A stretch of 43,558 nt of DNA, taken from contig JAAZZE010000013.1 of the NCBI GenBank assembly GCA_014239255.1, forward strand, positions 1-43,558. Reading direction: 5' to 3'. Each line of letters begins with the position of its first letter. Within the stretch, counting starts at the first letter, position 1. This document shows, piece after piece, positions 34,957 to 43,558 of the stretch. A model generated the notes under the pieces. The model was not told where the DNA came from, did no database searches, and saw only the letters and a list, made by a program, of their open reading frames with translations. This DNA comes from Gammaproteobacteria bacterium. GTDB lineage: Bacteria > Pseudomonadota > Gammaproteobacteria > Arenicellales > UBA868. Made by a program: the position numbers and the translations under genes.

Positions 34957-36699
34957 ATGAATGTGGGTGGGATTAACCCTGTAGGCCTATCGAGTACCGG
35001 GCAATCAGGGGAGCCGGATAATGCCTTACTAAGACCACCCGAGGTGGTTTGCCGGTTAACGCGTATGGGAGCAGCCTTTCCCACACGCCTTAGTTTCATG
35101 CGACTACTGGTACGTCGCATGGCTGCGGAGAACTGGCAAATCTCCTGCCAATGTTTTGAGCTGGATAACGCCGGCTATGGGACGGCAGTCTACAACGTCT
35201 CACTGCCCGGGCAGTGTTATTCCCTGGTGGTTTTCGCCAACCCACTGGCTGACAGTGACCGGACCGACCGGGTCATCGCCTCGGCCTGGGATGCTGCGTT
35301 CGTTCTCTTTGATGGCATTCCCGGCAAGGCCGATATTGACCGTCTTCGACAGCAGGCGCCGCTTCAAGAGGCCGGGCGATTTGAAGCCACTGACCTTATT
35401 TTGTCTCGCGCAAACCGGAGCCTACGACTGTTTGAGTACACCTGCGATTGCCTTGCAAGCGGGCGCCAGCCCGAACCCCAGCGGCTGATGAATGTGGGGT
35501 ACCTGATGCGCACCACAGCCGTCTACGGGAACGGTAAATTTGGGGCCGGCGATCATTCCAGGATCGCGTCCCGGCCGGAGACTCAGAACTCTTTTGGAGC
35601 CGAGATGTTGACGGTATATCTGATCAGACTTTTTACCTTTGATCAACTTGAGCATATAGCGCGACAGCGCTCTCCCCAAACTGCAGTGCCTTTGGATCGG
35701 GATCTTAAACGCCTTTTAGGAATTGGTAATGCGACTGGCCTTGGGATGGCGCCTTTTGTAGTGAGTCATCCGGAGCTACTTCATCAGTGGTTTGCAGCCC
35801 GTGAGATCGCGCTGGCCCGGGTTCGCTCGGTGAGTCGAGTCCAGTTGGCTGAATTGCAGCGGGCCGAGCAGTTGCGTCAGCGGGTGTTGACTCACCTGGC
35901 GCAGTGGCGGGTTGATGATCCCGCCTACCAGGCACGTAATCAACAATTGTCTGACGATCTCACAGCCCTGGGGTGCTGGCTCGAAGATGCGAAGTCCGGA
36001 TTCACGGGCTCGGGGTTACTTTGGGATATCTTGTATCGCTGGGCAGAAGAGAATCTCAGTCTCGATGCCCAGGAGTTACTGGTCGCTTTAATGCTTGAAT
36101 TGTATCCTGAGTGTACCGACGGTCTTGAGAATATGTTTCATATTGCAAAGGAACGGCGCTTGGATGTAACCATGCCCATTGAAGACTTGCGGGAGTTGAT
36201 GAGCTCGCAGTACGACTGGACCGCAGATTTCGATTTTAGTGATGCTAAAGAGAATACCCATTTTTGGTATGTCTCGGAAAATAAGCTTGAACCGCGCTTT
36301 GGGGTTCGCGAAGAAGAGCAAGGTGCAGAACATGAAATGCCGGTAGGGATCGCCCGCGACATGACCGCTTTACGCAGCGATCTGGCGCAAGCGCTGGACG
36401 GAACCATCGTGGCGGAATTTCTCTTTGCCAATCCGCAACATCGTCACCTGGTGCGAAGGGTTCAGGCACTTGGGCACTACCCCTATGGCGAAATTCGAGA
36501 TAATCTGTTAGCCAGTGGTTGTTCGCCCTTAGATATTTTGCGCTTTAAATTGGCTTTTTTTGGTGCTGCCAAGTTTGATCCCAAATCATCCTTGTGGACC
36601 CGCATCTGCATGTATCAGGGCGCGCCTTTACCCGACGAGCTTGGATCTGCTGCGGTGGATGACTGGTGGCTTGCTGTATGGTCAGGCGATACTGCGTGA
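34957..36699 (+). CDS. Unassigned ~580-residue protein of the DddP-like operon
   Basis: 580 residues from ATG 34957; a TTG at 34918 inside the previous gene would add 13. Neither start has a strong ribosome binding site. I do not recognise a described family. Visible features: a basic N-terminal segment (RLSFMRLLVRRM), a beta-rich region (YGTAVYNVSLPGQCYSLVVFANPL), the motif MRTTAVYGNGKFGAGD, and in the middle the glycine-rich GIGNATGLGMAPFVVSHPELL, followed by a long helical stretch (VQLAELQRAEQLRQRVLTHLAQWR). No signal peptide or membrane segment, so probably cytoplasmic. I have a vague memory of similar unnamed proteins in marine and soil proteobacteria. Its next gene overlaps it by four bases, so the two are probably partners. 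Confidence 0.7.
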   Translation: MNVGGINPVGLSSTGQSGEPDNALLRPPEVVCRLTRMGAAFPTRLSFMRLLVRRMAAENWQISCQCFELDNAGYGTAVYNVSLPGQCYSLVVFANPLADSDRTDRVIASAWDAAFVLFDGIPGKADIDRLRQQAPLQEAGRFEATDLILSRANRSLRLFEYTCDCLASGRQPEPQRLMNVGYLMRTTAVYGNGKFGAGDHSRIASRPETQNSFGAEMLTVYLIRLFTFDQLEHIARQRSPQTAVPLDRDLKRLLGIGNATGLGMAPFVVSHPELLHQWFAAREIALARVRSVSRVQLAELQRAEQLRQRVLTHLAQWRVDDPAYQARNQQLSDDLTALGCWLEDAKSGFTGSGLLWDILYRWAEENLSLDAQELLVALMLELYPECTDGLENMFHIAKERRLDVTMPIEDLRELMSSQYDWTADFDFSDAKENTHFWYVSENKLEPRFGVREEEQGAEHEMPVGIARDMTALRSDLAQALDGTIVAEFLFANPQHRHLVRRVQALGHYPYGEIRDNLLASGCSPLDILRFKLAFFGAAKFDPKSSLWTRICMYQGAPLPDELGSAAVDDWWLAVWSGDTA

Positions 36700-37424
36700 G
36701 GCAGTCAGTCTCGGAGTTTGGCCAACTGGTCCTTAAAGCGACAGTTGGGGTGGGCGTGCCTTTGGGTATTGCTGAAGATATTGTACAGGCGGTTTTGTGG
36801 CTTCAAATACGAGGATTTGCGGCAGACCGGAGTATCTGCCAGGCGCTAAATAGCCTGGATCTCGGCGACGCAAACCCCGGAAAAGTTGCTGATGGAAGCC
36901 AACATGAGTTGAATGCGCTGCCCGGCAAAAAGCTATCGTCGGTTTACCTGTCGGCTTTTTTGATGGATGCACTCCAAACTGGATGGCCGCCAGTCGGAAA
37001 TTCTGTAACTTACTCCGAGGTTGAAAGTCCCTTGCTTGTTTTCGGTGCACTCGCCTGGGCAAATAGTGAAGCTCAACGTACATTTCGCCTGCAGTTCATG
37101 ACCGATGAGCAAGACTTTTCAGTAAAGTTTGTACCAGGTGGAGCCACGGTTCATAAATTTAAAGAACAACCCACAACCGCACTCGGGCGCGCCGGGTGTT
37201 TGATCGTTCAGGCCCCGGGTACCAAGCCTTGTGACGATGGTGCCGAACTTGTTTTAGATAAAAACTTGGCGGGAGATCTTGTTCAAACAGGGTTTCGAGT
37301 CGGCCTCACCGCCGATGCCACATCTGTCGCGTGCCTGAAAGCGTTTGCTGCCAGGATGCTGGTTTTGGAAACAGACCGTTCTTTAAGGCAGGGAGCTGGT
37401 GCAGGGGTTATCGACGCGGATTAA
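36696..37424 (+). CDS. DUF3726-like protein
   Basis: 242 residues from GTG 36696, whose GTGA overlaps the previous stop; an earlier GTG at 36666 lies inside that gene and is less likely. The N-terminal ~50 residues (SVSEFGQLVLKATVGVGVPLGIAEDIVQAVLWLQIRGF) match my recollection of DUF3726, a small domain of unknown function in marine alphaproteobacteria, with pattern 'E...KAA.G.G...G.AE...A..WL...G'. The remainder is mixed alpha/beta without recognisable motifs. No membrane segment. Translational coupling to the 580-residue protein suggests a two-protein complex. Function unknown. Confidence 0.6.
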   Translation: MRQSVSEFGQLVLKATVGVGVPLGIAEDIVQAVLWLQIRGFAADRSICQALNSLDLGDANPGKVADGSQHELNALPGKKLSSVYLSAFLMDALQTGWPPVGNSVTYSEVESPLLVFGALAWANSEAQRTFRLQFMTDEQDFSVKFVPGGATVHKFKEQPTTALGRAGCLIVQAPGTKPCDDGAELVLDKNLAGDLVQTGFRVGLTADATSVACLKAFAARMLVLETDRSLRQGAGAGVIDAD

Positions 37425-38631
37425 GCCAATATCTGGACGCTGGTGGAAACTCGCCGGCGTGTGGGCGCTATACATGGCCTTTGGACTCAACATGGCGGGA
37501 TTGGCCCCGTTGGTTCCTGATATTGAGGCAGACCTTGGTTTCTCCCACGCCTCCATGGGAACCGTGCTGGGTGCGTGGCAGTTTATCTATATTTTTGCTG
37601 CCATTCCCTGTGGGATCGTTCTTGATCGTGTGGGCACCCGTCGCGCGTTGTTTTGGGGCGCCTTGCTGATTGGCGCCTCCGGGATAGCGCGTGGATTCGC
37701 AGGGGAGTACCTGCACCTATTGGCTGCGGTCGCTTTGTTTGGCCTTGGCGGTCCTTTGATATCGGCCGGCGCGCCCAAAGTGGTCAGTGAAAATTTCACC
37801 GGTGCTGAGCGAGGCCTCGCCATGGGAATCTATATTACCGGCCCTGGTATTGGCACCATGGTGTCGTTGTTATTCAGCCAGCCGGTGCTGATGCCCCTGC
37901 TGGGCGGTCGTTGGGGTCTTGTGCTGATTCTCTGGGGGTTCGCCGCCCTGGCGGCAGGGTTATTCTGGCTTTTGGTCGGCCAGAGTGTTACCCGTCCAGA
38001 TAAGCGGATTACGCCAAGTGCCCCGTTGTGGGGTGAGATCGGTGCCGTGTTGTCTCTTGCGCCGGTTCGGCTGATCCTGTTGATGAGTATTGGTGTATTT
38101 TCGATCAACCACGCGATGAGTAACTGGCTGGTTGAGATGTTGCATAACTTTGGTGCCGGGCTAAAACAAGCCAGCCTGCTGGCGGCTGTGCCGGCTCTGG
38201 TTGGGATCGTGAGTGCATTAACCTTACCGCGATTGGCAACCGGGTCACGACGTTTCGGCGTCCTGATTGCACTTTTTAGTTGTTCGTTGTTTGGCAGTTT
38301 GCTGCTCCTGACCGAGGCCATGGGCTCGTGGTTGTACCTCGCACTCATTCTGATGGGAATCGCCGGCGGATCGATGATGACCGTGCTGATTCTGACATTG
38401 GTTGAGGTGCCGGGGGTTGGTGAGCGCCGGGCTGGTACTGCTGGGGGGTTCTTCTTTTCAGCAGCTGAAATTGGTGGTGTGGGTGGACCGGTTGCGTTCG
38501 GTGTACTCTATGGCGGTTCCGGAGGATTCAGCAGCGCCCTGGCGCTCCTGGCTCTGCTGGCGTTACTGTTGATAGGGGCTGTTGTGCCACTGCGCCGGCA
38601 GCTTGGAGGGTCAGGAAGTCGGGCTGCCTAG
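37399..38631 (+). CDS. MFS transporter (CynX/NimT-like) of the DddP-like operon
   Basis: 410 residues from GTG 37399, overlapping the previous gene by 26 bp. Twelve hydrophobic segments with MFS landmarks: MAFGLNMAGLAPLVPDIEADLGFSHASMGTVLGAWQFIYIFAAIPCGIVLDRVGTRRALFWGALLIG (loop 2-3 motif DRVGTRR) in the N-half and FFFSAAEIGGVGGPVAFGVLYG in the C-half. This inner-membrane carrier presumably imports the substrate, or exports a product, of the operon's enzymes. It is the last gene; a terminator for the opposite strand lies 160 bp downstream. Substrate not predictable. Confidence 0.87.
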   Translation: MQGLSTRIKPISGRWWKLAGVWALYMAFGLNMAGLAPLVPDIEADLGFSHASMGTVLGAWQFIYIFAAIPCGIVLDRVGTRRALFWGALLIGASGIARGFAGEYLHLLAAVALFGLGGPLISAGAPKVVSENFTGAERGLAMGIYITGPGIGTMVSLLFSQPVLMPLLGGRWGLVLILWGFAALAAGLFWLLVGQSVTRPDKRITPSAPLWGEIGAVLSLAPVRLILLMSIGVFSINHAMSNWLVEMLHNFGAGLKQASLLAAVPALVGIVSALTLPRLATGSRRFGVLIALFSCSLFGSLLLLTEAMGSWLYLALILMGIAGGSMMTVLILTLVEVPGVGERRAGTAGGFFFSAAEIGGVGGPVAFGVLYGGSGGFSSALALLALLALLLIGAVVPLRRQLGGSGSRAA

Positions 38632-38792
38632 TTTAAATTGGTGCGCTGGCTCTTTGTAGGATGCCTTTTGTGAATTTACTGCAGAGCGACTCGGAGTATT
38701 TTTCTGCAATATCGGAAATAAATTTGAGTTTGGATTACTTCTGTTTCTGCTACTCATTTGACTGCTTGAGTTTTCCGGCCTTCTAGCTCGTT

Positions 38793-38832
38793 GAAAAAAA
38801 GACCTTGCGGGCCATCGAGCTCGCAAGGTCTT
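38793..38832 (-). terminator. Rho-independent terminator of the TAXI/TRAP operon
   Basis: On the minus strand, AAGACCTTGCG and CGCAAGGTCTT form an exact 11-bp stem (+ strand arms 38799-38809 and 38822-38832) with a 12-nt loop, followed by a T-run (the A-run 38794-38800 on the + strand). It lies 32 bp after the TAXI binding-protein stop. It would also stop read-through from the convergent MFS gene less efficiently, as that strand lacks the T-run. Confidence 0.88.
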
Positions 38833-38863
38833 CAATAGTGTTTCGGCTATTTGGGCGCTTGCT

Positions 38864-39880
38864 CTAGTACGTTACCGGATCTGGAATCGCCATAGCTATT
38901 TCCCTGTAATACCTTTCGGCCCCGGGGTGAAGGCGACTTGGAATATATTCAAGCGCTTTTTCCAGAACCACCGTATTCTTCATCCAGGCCGCAGCTTCGT
39001 ATAATTCGTCCACGTGCTCCCAGATCGCCTTAGTCACCTGATAGACCACTTCCTCGTCGAGATCCATACGTGCAGAGAAGTTAACCAGCGCCCCATGTGT
39101 AGATACGGCACTGGTATTTACCTGGTTGCTTCCATATGCATCCGGTAGTATTTCGTTCACCGTTCCACTTTGCCACGGTTTCCAGGTCGCGGCGATCTTT
39201 GCTGTATCAATATCCAGCAGTCGAATTTCTTTGGTAAGCGCAAACTGGCTTACCGAGGAACTGGGGACGTTTGTCGGTAGAACAATCATATCAATCTTGT
39301 CATCCTGAAACGCCTGAATAGCAGCATCAAAGCCAAATTCGACAACCTCAAAATCTTTAGCACCCTCAAGGCCGGTTGTCAGTTTGATATTGCCTAGCAC
39401 TACCCGTTTGGCAGCTCCGCCTGGAGGGCCCGCAAAAATTTTCTTGCCGACGATGTCCTCAAGTTTTTCAATGCCACTGTCAGCACGGGTGATATAGTGG
39501 TACGGACCTATCTCGTAGGAGAAGATCATGCCGAGATTCTTCTCCAACTCCGGCGCATTTTCCATATTTTTATACGGGCCGATTTTCTTAACCATTAACC
39601 AGTTAATGGTTCCCGAATTAAAAAGAAAGTCGACTTTCCCTTGGGCCGCCTCGATCACGTGCCGGGTCGCCGCACCCGTGGCTCGAACCTGCATTTCGAT
39701 ACCCGGGACATGTTTTGCGACAACCTTGGCAATTGCTGTATTGACGACAAAGGGTGACATACCTGGCGCTATTGATGTAACGCGGTAAAGTTCTGCATGG
39801 GCATTGAAGGCAATTCCAATCGCCGCGATGCCGACAACCGTACTGATACCTTTAATAAGTTTAGTTGGTTTCATTTTCAT
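38864..39880 (-). CDS. TAXI-family TRAP transporter substrate-binding protein
   Basis: 338 residues. Signal peptide: KMKPTKLIKGISTVVGIAAIGIAFNAHA, cleavage before ELYRVTSIAPG. The TAXI pattern of the family is visible: SPFVVNTAIAKVVAKHVPGIEMQVRATGAATRHVIEAAQGKVDF, then FNSGTINWLMVKKIGPYKN and PPGGAAKRVVLGN. It presents a ligand, usually a dicarboxylate, amino acid or unknown acid, to the TRAP permease encoded upstream on the same strand. The 199-bp gap between the two genes holds only a doubtful 61-codon frame. A strong terminator follows the stop codon. Confidence 0.88.
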   Translation of the reverse strand: MKMKPTKLIKGISTVVGIAAIGIAFNAHAELYRVTSIAPGMSPFVVNTAIAKVVAKHVPGIEMQVRATGAATRHVIEAAQGKVDFLFNSGTINWLMVKKIGPYKNMENAPELEKNLGMIFSYEIGPYHYITRADSGIEKLEDIVGKKIFAGPPGGAAKRVVLGNIKLTTGLEGAKDFEVVEFGFDAAIQAFQDDKIDMIVLPTNVPSSSVSQFALTKEIRLLDIDTAKIAATWKPWQSGTVNEILPDAYGSNQVNTSAVSTHGALVNFSARMDLDEEVVYQVTKAIWEHVDELYEAAAWMKNTVVLEKALEYIPSRLHPGAERYYREIAMAIPDPVTY

Positions 39881-40079
39881 CCTCTTTAATGGCGTTATTA
39901 TTTAATACGGGAACATTGGCCCTAAGCACTGGATAGACCATAGCCCAACTTACTTCGATACTCCCAGAACATGATTTAAGAGTCAACCAATTAGTACCAG
40001 GGCGCAACTGAACGAGAATTAAACGGCCCGCTTGATCAGTGGTCAAGAACGATTGTTGGTCAACTGTATAAATAGAAGG

Positions 40080-41969
40080 TTAAACCGCCTGTCTGGATCG
40101 AAATCGCGACACCAGGATAAGAAGAAAACCCAGTAAAACGCCGGGAAGCCAGACGATTGTAATCGGCCACAACGCGCTTGCGCCAAGAATAAATCGGATG
40201 AGTCTTTGAGGTATTGAAAGACGTCCTGATACAGGATCTGCCCCGGCAAAACAAGCCGCGAACATCCATATGGCGGCAAGTAAGCGAATCACTGTTCCGA
40301 CCAATTCGCTCCACATAAAACCATCAGTTACTAACAGCAAGGAAGGCGAATATACAAATACATAGGGGACAAGCAGTCCAATCACCGACAGGCGAAGAGC
40401 AATTAAAGACGTTGCCAGCGGATTACCGCCCGCAATGGGTGCAGCTACATAGCAGCCGTAAGCAATCGGTGGCACGATAGAGGAGTACACCGCGTAATAA
40501 AGGACAAACATATGTGCTGCAATAGGTTCGACACCGGCCTTAATTATGGCCGGGGCTATCATAATCGCGATGATCAGGTAGGCGGGCAGCGTCGGCAATC
40601 CCATCCCGAGTATCAATGCGCCGAACATTGCCAGTAGTAGGGCAAGAATAAGATAGCTTTCGCCAAACGCAGATATTGCAATAGCAAAACGTATTGCGAT
40701 ACCCGTCTCATTGACTACGCCGAGTACGATGCCTATGAGTGCGACTGCAATCATGATATTTGCTGCAGAAATGCCACCTAATGAAAATGCCTCAACGATT
40801 TTGATCGGGTTTCGCCTGAATTCAGGACTGAGTACTAACCCTACCGCCACGGCAGTCGCCAGCCCTATGAAGCCTGCCATCGACGGCGAATAGCCTAAAA
40901 GAAAAGCTGTCATCAGGGCCATTAACGGCAGTGTAAATAAGAGGGCATTGGCCCAATCTCGCCGGGACAATGTCCCTATTTCGTCGCTAGCGGATGATTC
41001 GTGACCCAAACGCAGAGCTTCTGCATACACCTGGGCAAACAAACTTATGTATTTGAATAGTGCCGGCAAAGCCGCTGCTGCTATCAGTAGGAGGTATGGC
41101 TGACCTAGCAAGTCCGCCATAACAAACACAGCGGCGGCCATAATCGGGGGTGTCAGCTGGCCGCCGGATGACGCAGACGCTTCAACTGCGGCCGCGAAGT
41201 TGTTTGAATACCCCTGTTTTTTGATCATTGGAATAGTAAAAACACCAGTCCCAGCTATGTTCGCTGCAACCGAACCGCTCATCATGCCGAACAACGCGCT
41301 GGCAACAATTGCTGCATGGGCAGCACCGCCGCGAATACGACACGTGAGCACTGTAGATATCCTGATAAGGCTATCTCCAGCACCGGTCTGATTCAGCATT
41401 GCGCCAAGAATCAAAAAAATCAGAACAGTGTTGAAAACCAGTCCTGTAACGCGGCCGAAGACTCCATCGAAGGAGTACCACGCAATTTGCATGAAATTGC
41501 TCAGATCCATTCCAAAATGCTGCAGAACTCCAGGTAGGTGGGGCCCAGCAAAACCAAAGGAAACGAAACAAACCGCAAGTATGATCAAAGACCAACCCCA
41601 GGCCCGACGGGTTGCCTCAAGTACGCCTAATAACCCCAACGCCCCAGCGAACAAATTCTCGGGAGTTCCAATATAGAACCCAGTCCAGAGTTGTTCTTTA
41701 ATTTCAAAGAACCACCAGGTCGAATAGCAGAACGATGCAACCAGTACCACATCTACCGCCCATCCAAGGGATCGCAAGTGGTTGGCTTTAATTTGGTCTG
41801 CTAGTGGATTTGCCATTAAGGCAACCACGAAACCGACGGCGACGGCGACAAAACGTACTGTCGCCTCGTCTATCAGTGCAATGGTAATCGAGTAAATGAT
41901 AAAACAGGAAAAAAGCAGGCCAATACCACCGGCTAACTGTTTGGTTATGCTTACTGAAAAATTAGTCTT
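40080..41969 (-). CDS. TRAP transporter permease, fused small and large subunits (TAXI type)
   Basis: 629 residues from ATG 41969; a TTG at 42002 is in frame. About sixteen or more membrane segments: an N-terminal DctQ-like part (IGLLFSCFIIYSITIALI, then FVALMANPLADQIKA) fused to a large DctM-like part, with the conserved GVFTIPMIKKQGYSNNFAAAVEASASSGGQLTPPIMAAAVFVMADLLG and, later, ALILGMGLPTLPAYLIIAIMIAPAIIKAG and SSIVPPIAYGCYVAAPIAGGNPLATS. Such fused permeases pair with TAXI proteins and use a sodium gradient. Divergent from the amidohydrolase, with a 320-bp gap between starts that should hold both promoters. Substrate unknown, possibly linked to the amidohydrolase. Confidence 0.9.
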   Translation of the reverse strand, partial: KTNFSVSITKQLAGGIGLLFSCFIIYSITIALIDEATVRFVAVAVGFVVALMANPLADQIKANHLRSLGWAVDVVLVASFCYSTWWFFEIKEQLWTGFYIGTPENLFAGALGLLGVLEATRRAWGWSLIILAVCFVSFGFAGPHLPGVLQHFGMDLSNFMQIAWYSFDGVFGRVTGLVFNTVLIFLILGAMLNQTGAGDSLIRISTVLTCRIRGGAAHAAIVASALFGMMSGSVAANIAGTGVFTIPMIKKQGYSNNFAAAVEASASSGGQLTPPIMAAAVFVMADLLGQPYLLLIAAAALPALFKYISLFAQVYAEALRLGHESSASDEIGTLSRRDWANALLFTLPLMALMTAFLLGYSPSMAGFIGLATAVAVGLVLSPEFRRNPIKIVEAFSLGGISAANIMIAVALIGIVLGVVNETGIAIRFAIAISAFGESYLILALLLAMFGALILGMGLPTLPAYLIIAIMIAPAIIKAGVEPIAAHMFVLYYAVYSSIVPPIAYGCYVAAPIAGGNPLATSLIALRLSVIGLLVPYVFVYSPSLLLVTDGFMWSELVGTVIRLLAAIWMFAACFAGADPVSGRLSIPQRLIRFILGASALWPITIVWLPGVLLGFLLILVSRFRSRQAV

Positions 41970-42288
41970 CATGCCTACCGGTAAAACCTTTGGATCTTGC
42001 AACTCCTGATGAAGGTGGAAATTGGCCAGAAAAATTAGTACAACCCGCTACAACCGACCAATCTTTCTAAAATTTGTGCTTTATACCCTTATTATTTGAT
42101 CACCTGCCAGCAGGAAGATCCATGCATCCTTATTTTAGACCGGCAGTTACCCCGGTGGCATTACCCCTTTAACCTAAATACCGTAACCTAAAGAGTGAGA
42201 GGCACTTTCGAGCATTTAGTCCTGATGCGTTGTGGGTTCATCGATTATTATCAACAAATCCGCAAGCGCTAACATTTAGAGTCTACTC

Positions 42289-43518
42289 GTGAATCAATTT
42301 GCAGAGTCAATCTGGGTCAATGGCCGCATCAGGACGATGCTTGATGATCGGCCTTGGGCATCGTCGCTAGCAGTCTCCAACGGTAGGATTCGAGGTCTGG
42401 GTATCGACGGATCTGACCTTGCAGACCTTCAAGGACCAAATACAATCATTGTGGATTTGGCAGGAAAATTTGTCATGCCTGGATTGATTGACAGTCATGT
42501 GCATTCATTATGGGGTGCCGTGCGCGATCTATTTGAGTGCTTTGTTGGTTACCAGGCAACTTTGGATGAGATCAGGGACATGCTGCTTGCGAAGGTAGTC
42601 AATTCGCCCAAGGATATGTGGTTGATTGGAGGACCCTGGCGACAGGAGCACCTCACCCAGTTACGGGATGATTTGCAAGAAACACCTCGTCAGTTCCTTG
42701 ATCGCCTGGTCCCAGAGCACCCAGTCTTGTTCAGTGATGTAACCAAGCACAGTGGATGGGCGAACAGCGCAGCTTTAAGGCTTGCGAAGATCGGGTTAGA
42801 TACTCCCGATCCGCCGCTTGGCACAATCGTCAGGGATCACCATGGCAATCCAAATGGACTACTGCATGAATCGGCAATGGGGCTCGTACGAGTTCTTAAC
42901 CCGTTAACTGATCAGGATCGCAAACGGGCCGTTCAGTACATGGTGGACAATTTTCATTCGTACGGAATAACCGCATTTAAGGAGCCGATGGCTTTTGAAA
43001 AAGAATTGGATGCTTATTCTCGCGCTGATAAAGATAATGCATTGAAACTGCACGCTTTTAGTCACATCGCTCGTAGTTCTCCGATGAGCAATGACATATT
43101 GCAGCTAGAAGAGGTCCTTCGGCTGCGACGTGACTACCGTACAAAACACCATCATCCTGACGGATGTAAATTATTCCTCGATGGTGTTGCACCAAGTCGA
43201 ACAGCCGCTTTCTTGGACCCATACGTCCCGTGTTGCGATGTTAATTACGATCCTGCCAAGCATGATCCAGAAGCATTGCTACGGATATCACCAAAAGAAC
43301 TCGAGAAGCAAATTGCTGAGATGGACCAGGCTGGGTTGACTGTCAAGATGCATGCGGTTGGTGATCGAGCCGTACAGGCCGCTTTGGATGGTATCGCAGT
43401 TACCCGCGAGACTAACGGGCACTCCGGTATTCGCCATGAGGTCGCACACACAACATTTGTGCAAAAATCTGATATGCCCCGCTTTCGTGAACTGGATGCG
43501 ATTGCAGAAGTACCATAG
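42289..43518 (+). CDS. YtcJ-like metal-dependent amidohydrolase, ends early at TAG
   Basis: 409 residues from GTG 42289. The amidohydrolase start ESIWVNGRIRTM and LAGKFVMPGLIDSHVHSLWG carries the H70-V-H72 metal pair; later the barrel strands LIGGPWRQEHL, VLFSDVTKHSGWANSAAL, FLDGVAPSRTAAFL and KMHAVGDRAVQAALD fit the YtcJ/COG1574 type. Such proteins usually have 530-570 residues, yet this frame stops at TAG 43516-43518 directly after DMPRFRELDAIAEV, well before the final barrel strands. The same frame stays open for the last 40 bp and reads PYAYLW, which looks like the normal continuation, so this is probably a nonsense mutation or sequencing error rather than a genuine end. Metal-ligand residues after the stop are not visible. 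Substrate unknown; divergent from the TRAP system. Confidence 0.65.
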   Translation: MNQFAESIWVNGRIRTMLDDRPWASSLAVSNGRIRGLGIDGSDLADLQGPNTIIVDLAGKFVMPGLIDSHVHSLWGAVRDLFECFVGYQATLDEIRDMLLAKVVNSPKDMWLIGGPWRQEHLTQLRDDLQETPRQFLDRLVPEHPVLFSDVTKHSGWANSAALRLAKIGLDTPDPPLGTIVRDHHGNPNGLLHESAMGLVRVLNPLTDQDRKRAVQYMVDNFHSYGITAFKEPMAFEKELDAYSRADKDNALKLHAFSHIARSSPMSNDILQLEEVLRLRRDYRTKHHHPDGCKLFLDGVAPSRTAAFLDPYVPCCDVNYDPAKHDPEALLRISPKELEKQIAEMDQAGLTVKMHAVGDRAVQAALDGIAVTRETNGHSGIRHEVAHTTFVQKSDMPRFRELDAIAEVP

Positions 43519-43558
43519 CCATATGCATACCTCTGGCGCCCAATTAGGTCGAATCGCA

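Noticed and set aside
39861-40046. 61-codon minus-strand ORF between the TRAP permease and TAXI genes
   Set aside because: It overlaps the signal-peptide region of the TAXI gene, shows no membrane or DUF1850-like character, and has no clear ribosome binding site.

Overview
The window looks like a chromosomal segment of a free-living, probably marine, gammaproteobacterium. The basis is inference from gene order: a ypjD-type gene divergent from ffh, then rpsP-rimM-trmD-rplS and a xerD gene, combined with many genes for taking up and degrading small organic nitrogen and possibly sulfur compounds. Nearly everything is coding, with short gaps. I see no tRNA, rRNA, CRISPR array, insertion sequence or prophage. 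TAG, TGA and TAA all serve as ordinary stop codons.

Layout. (1) 1-4969: an amine/polyamine-type catabolic locus with a left-truncated periplasmic binding protein, a DAO-family FAD oxidoreductase, a mandelate-racemase-family enolase-superfamily enzyme and a divergent MocR regulator. Two near-identical 48-bp sites, one upstream of the binding protein and one in the regulator's intergenic region, are likely operators of this MocR protein. (2) 5448-16213: a mostly housekeeping block with ypjD, ffh, rpsP, rimM, trmD, rplS, an unrecognised repeat protein, xerD, a CnoX/YbbN thioredoxin-TPR protein, two EamA transporters and a periplasmic redoxin. (3) 16613-28380: a same-strand run for reductive pyrimidine degradation. 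It holds two unrelated carbamoyl-amidohydrolases, a four-gene ABC importer, dihydropyrimidinase, PreT, PreA and a class-III aminotransferase likely to act on beta-alanine. The predicted flow is import of uracil/thymine, reduction by PreTA, ring opening by HydA, decarbamoylation, then transamination to a semialdehyde. (4) 28488-32600: an MttB-superfamily methyltransferase and a subtilisin-type autotransporter.

(5) 32697-38631: a tight five-gene operon that is the most interesting part of the window. It encodes an M24 protein carrying every catalytic and metal-binding residue of the DMSP lyase DddP, an M19-dipeptidase-like protein that has lost most of its metal ligands, a ~580-residue protein I cannot assign, a DUF3726-like protein and an MFS transporter. 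The last genes overlap, so they are probably translated together, but I know of no described pathway with this set. (6) 38864-43518: a TAXI-type TRAP transporter (minus strand, with a clear terminator) divergent from a YtcJ-like amidohydrolase that ends early at a TAG near the window edge.

All assignments come from reading the sequence and remembered family motifs. No database search was run.
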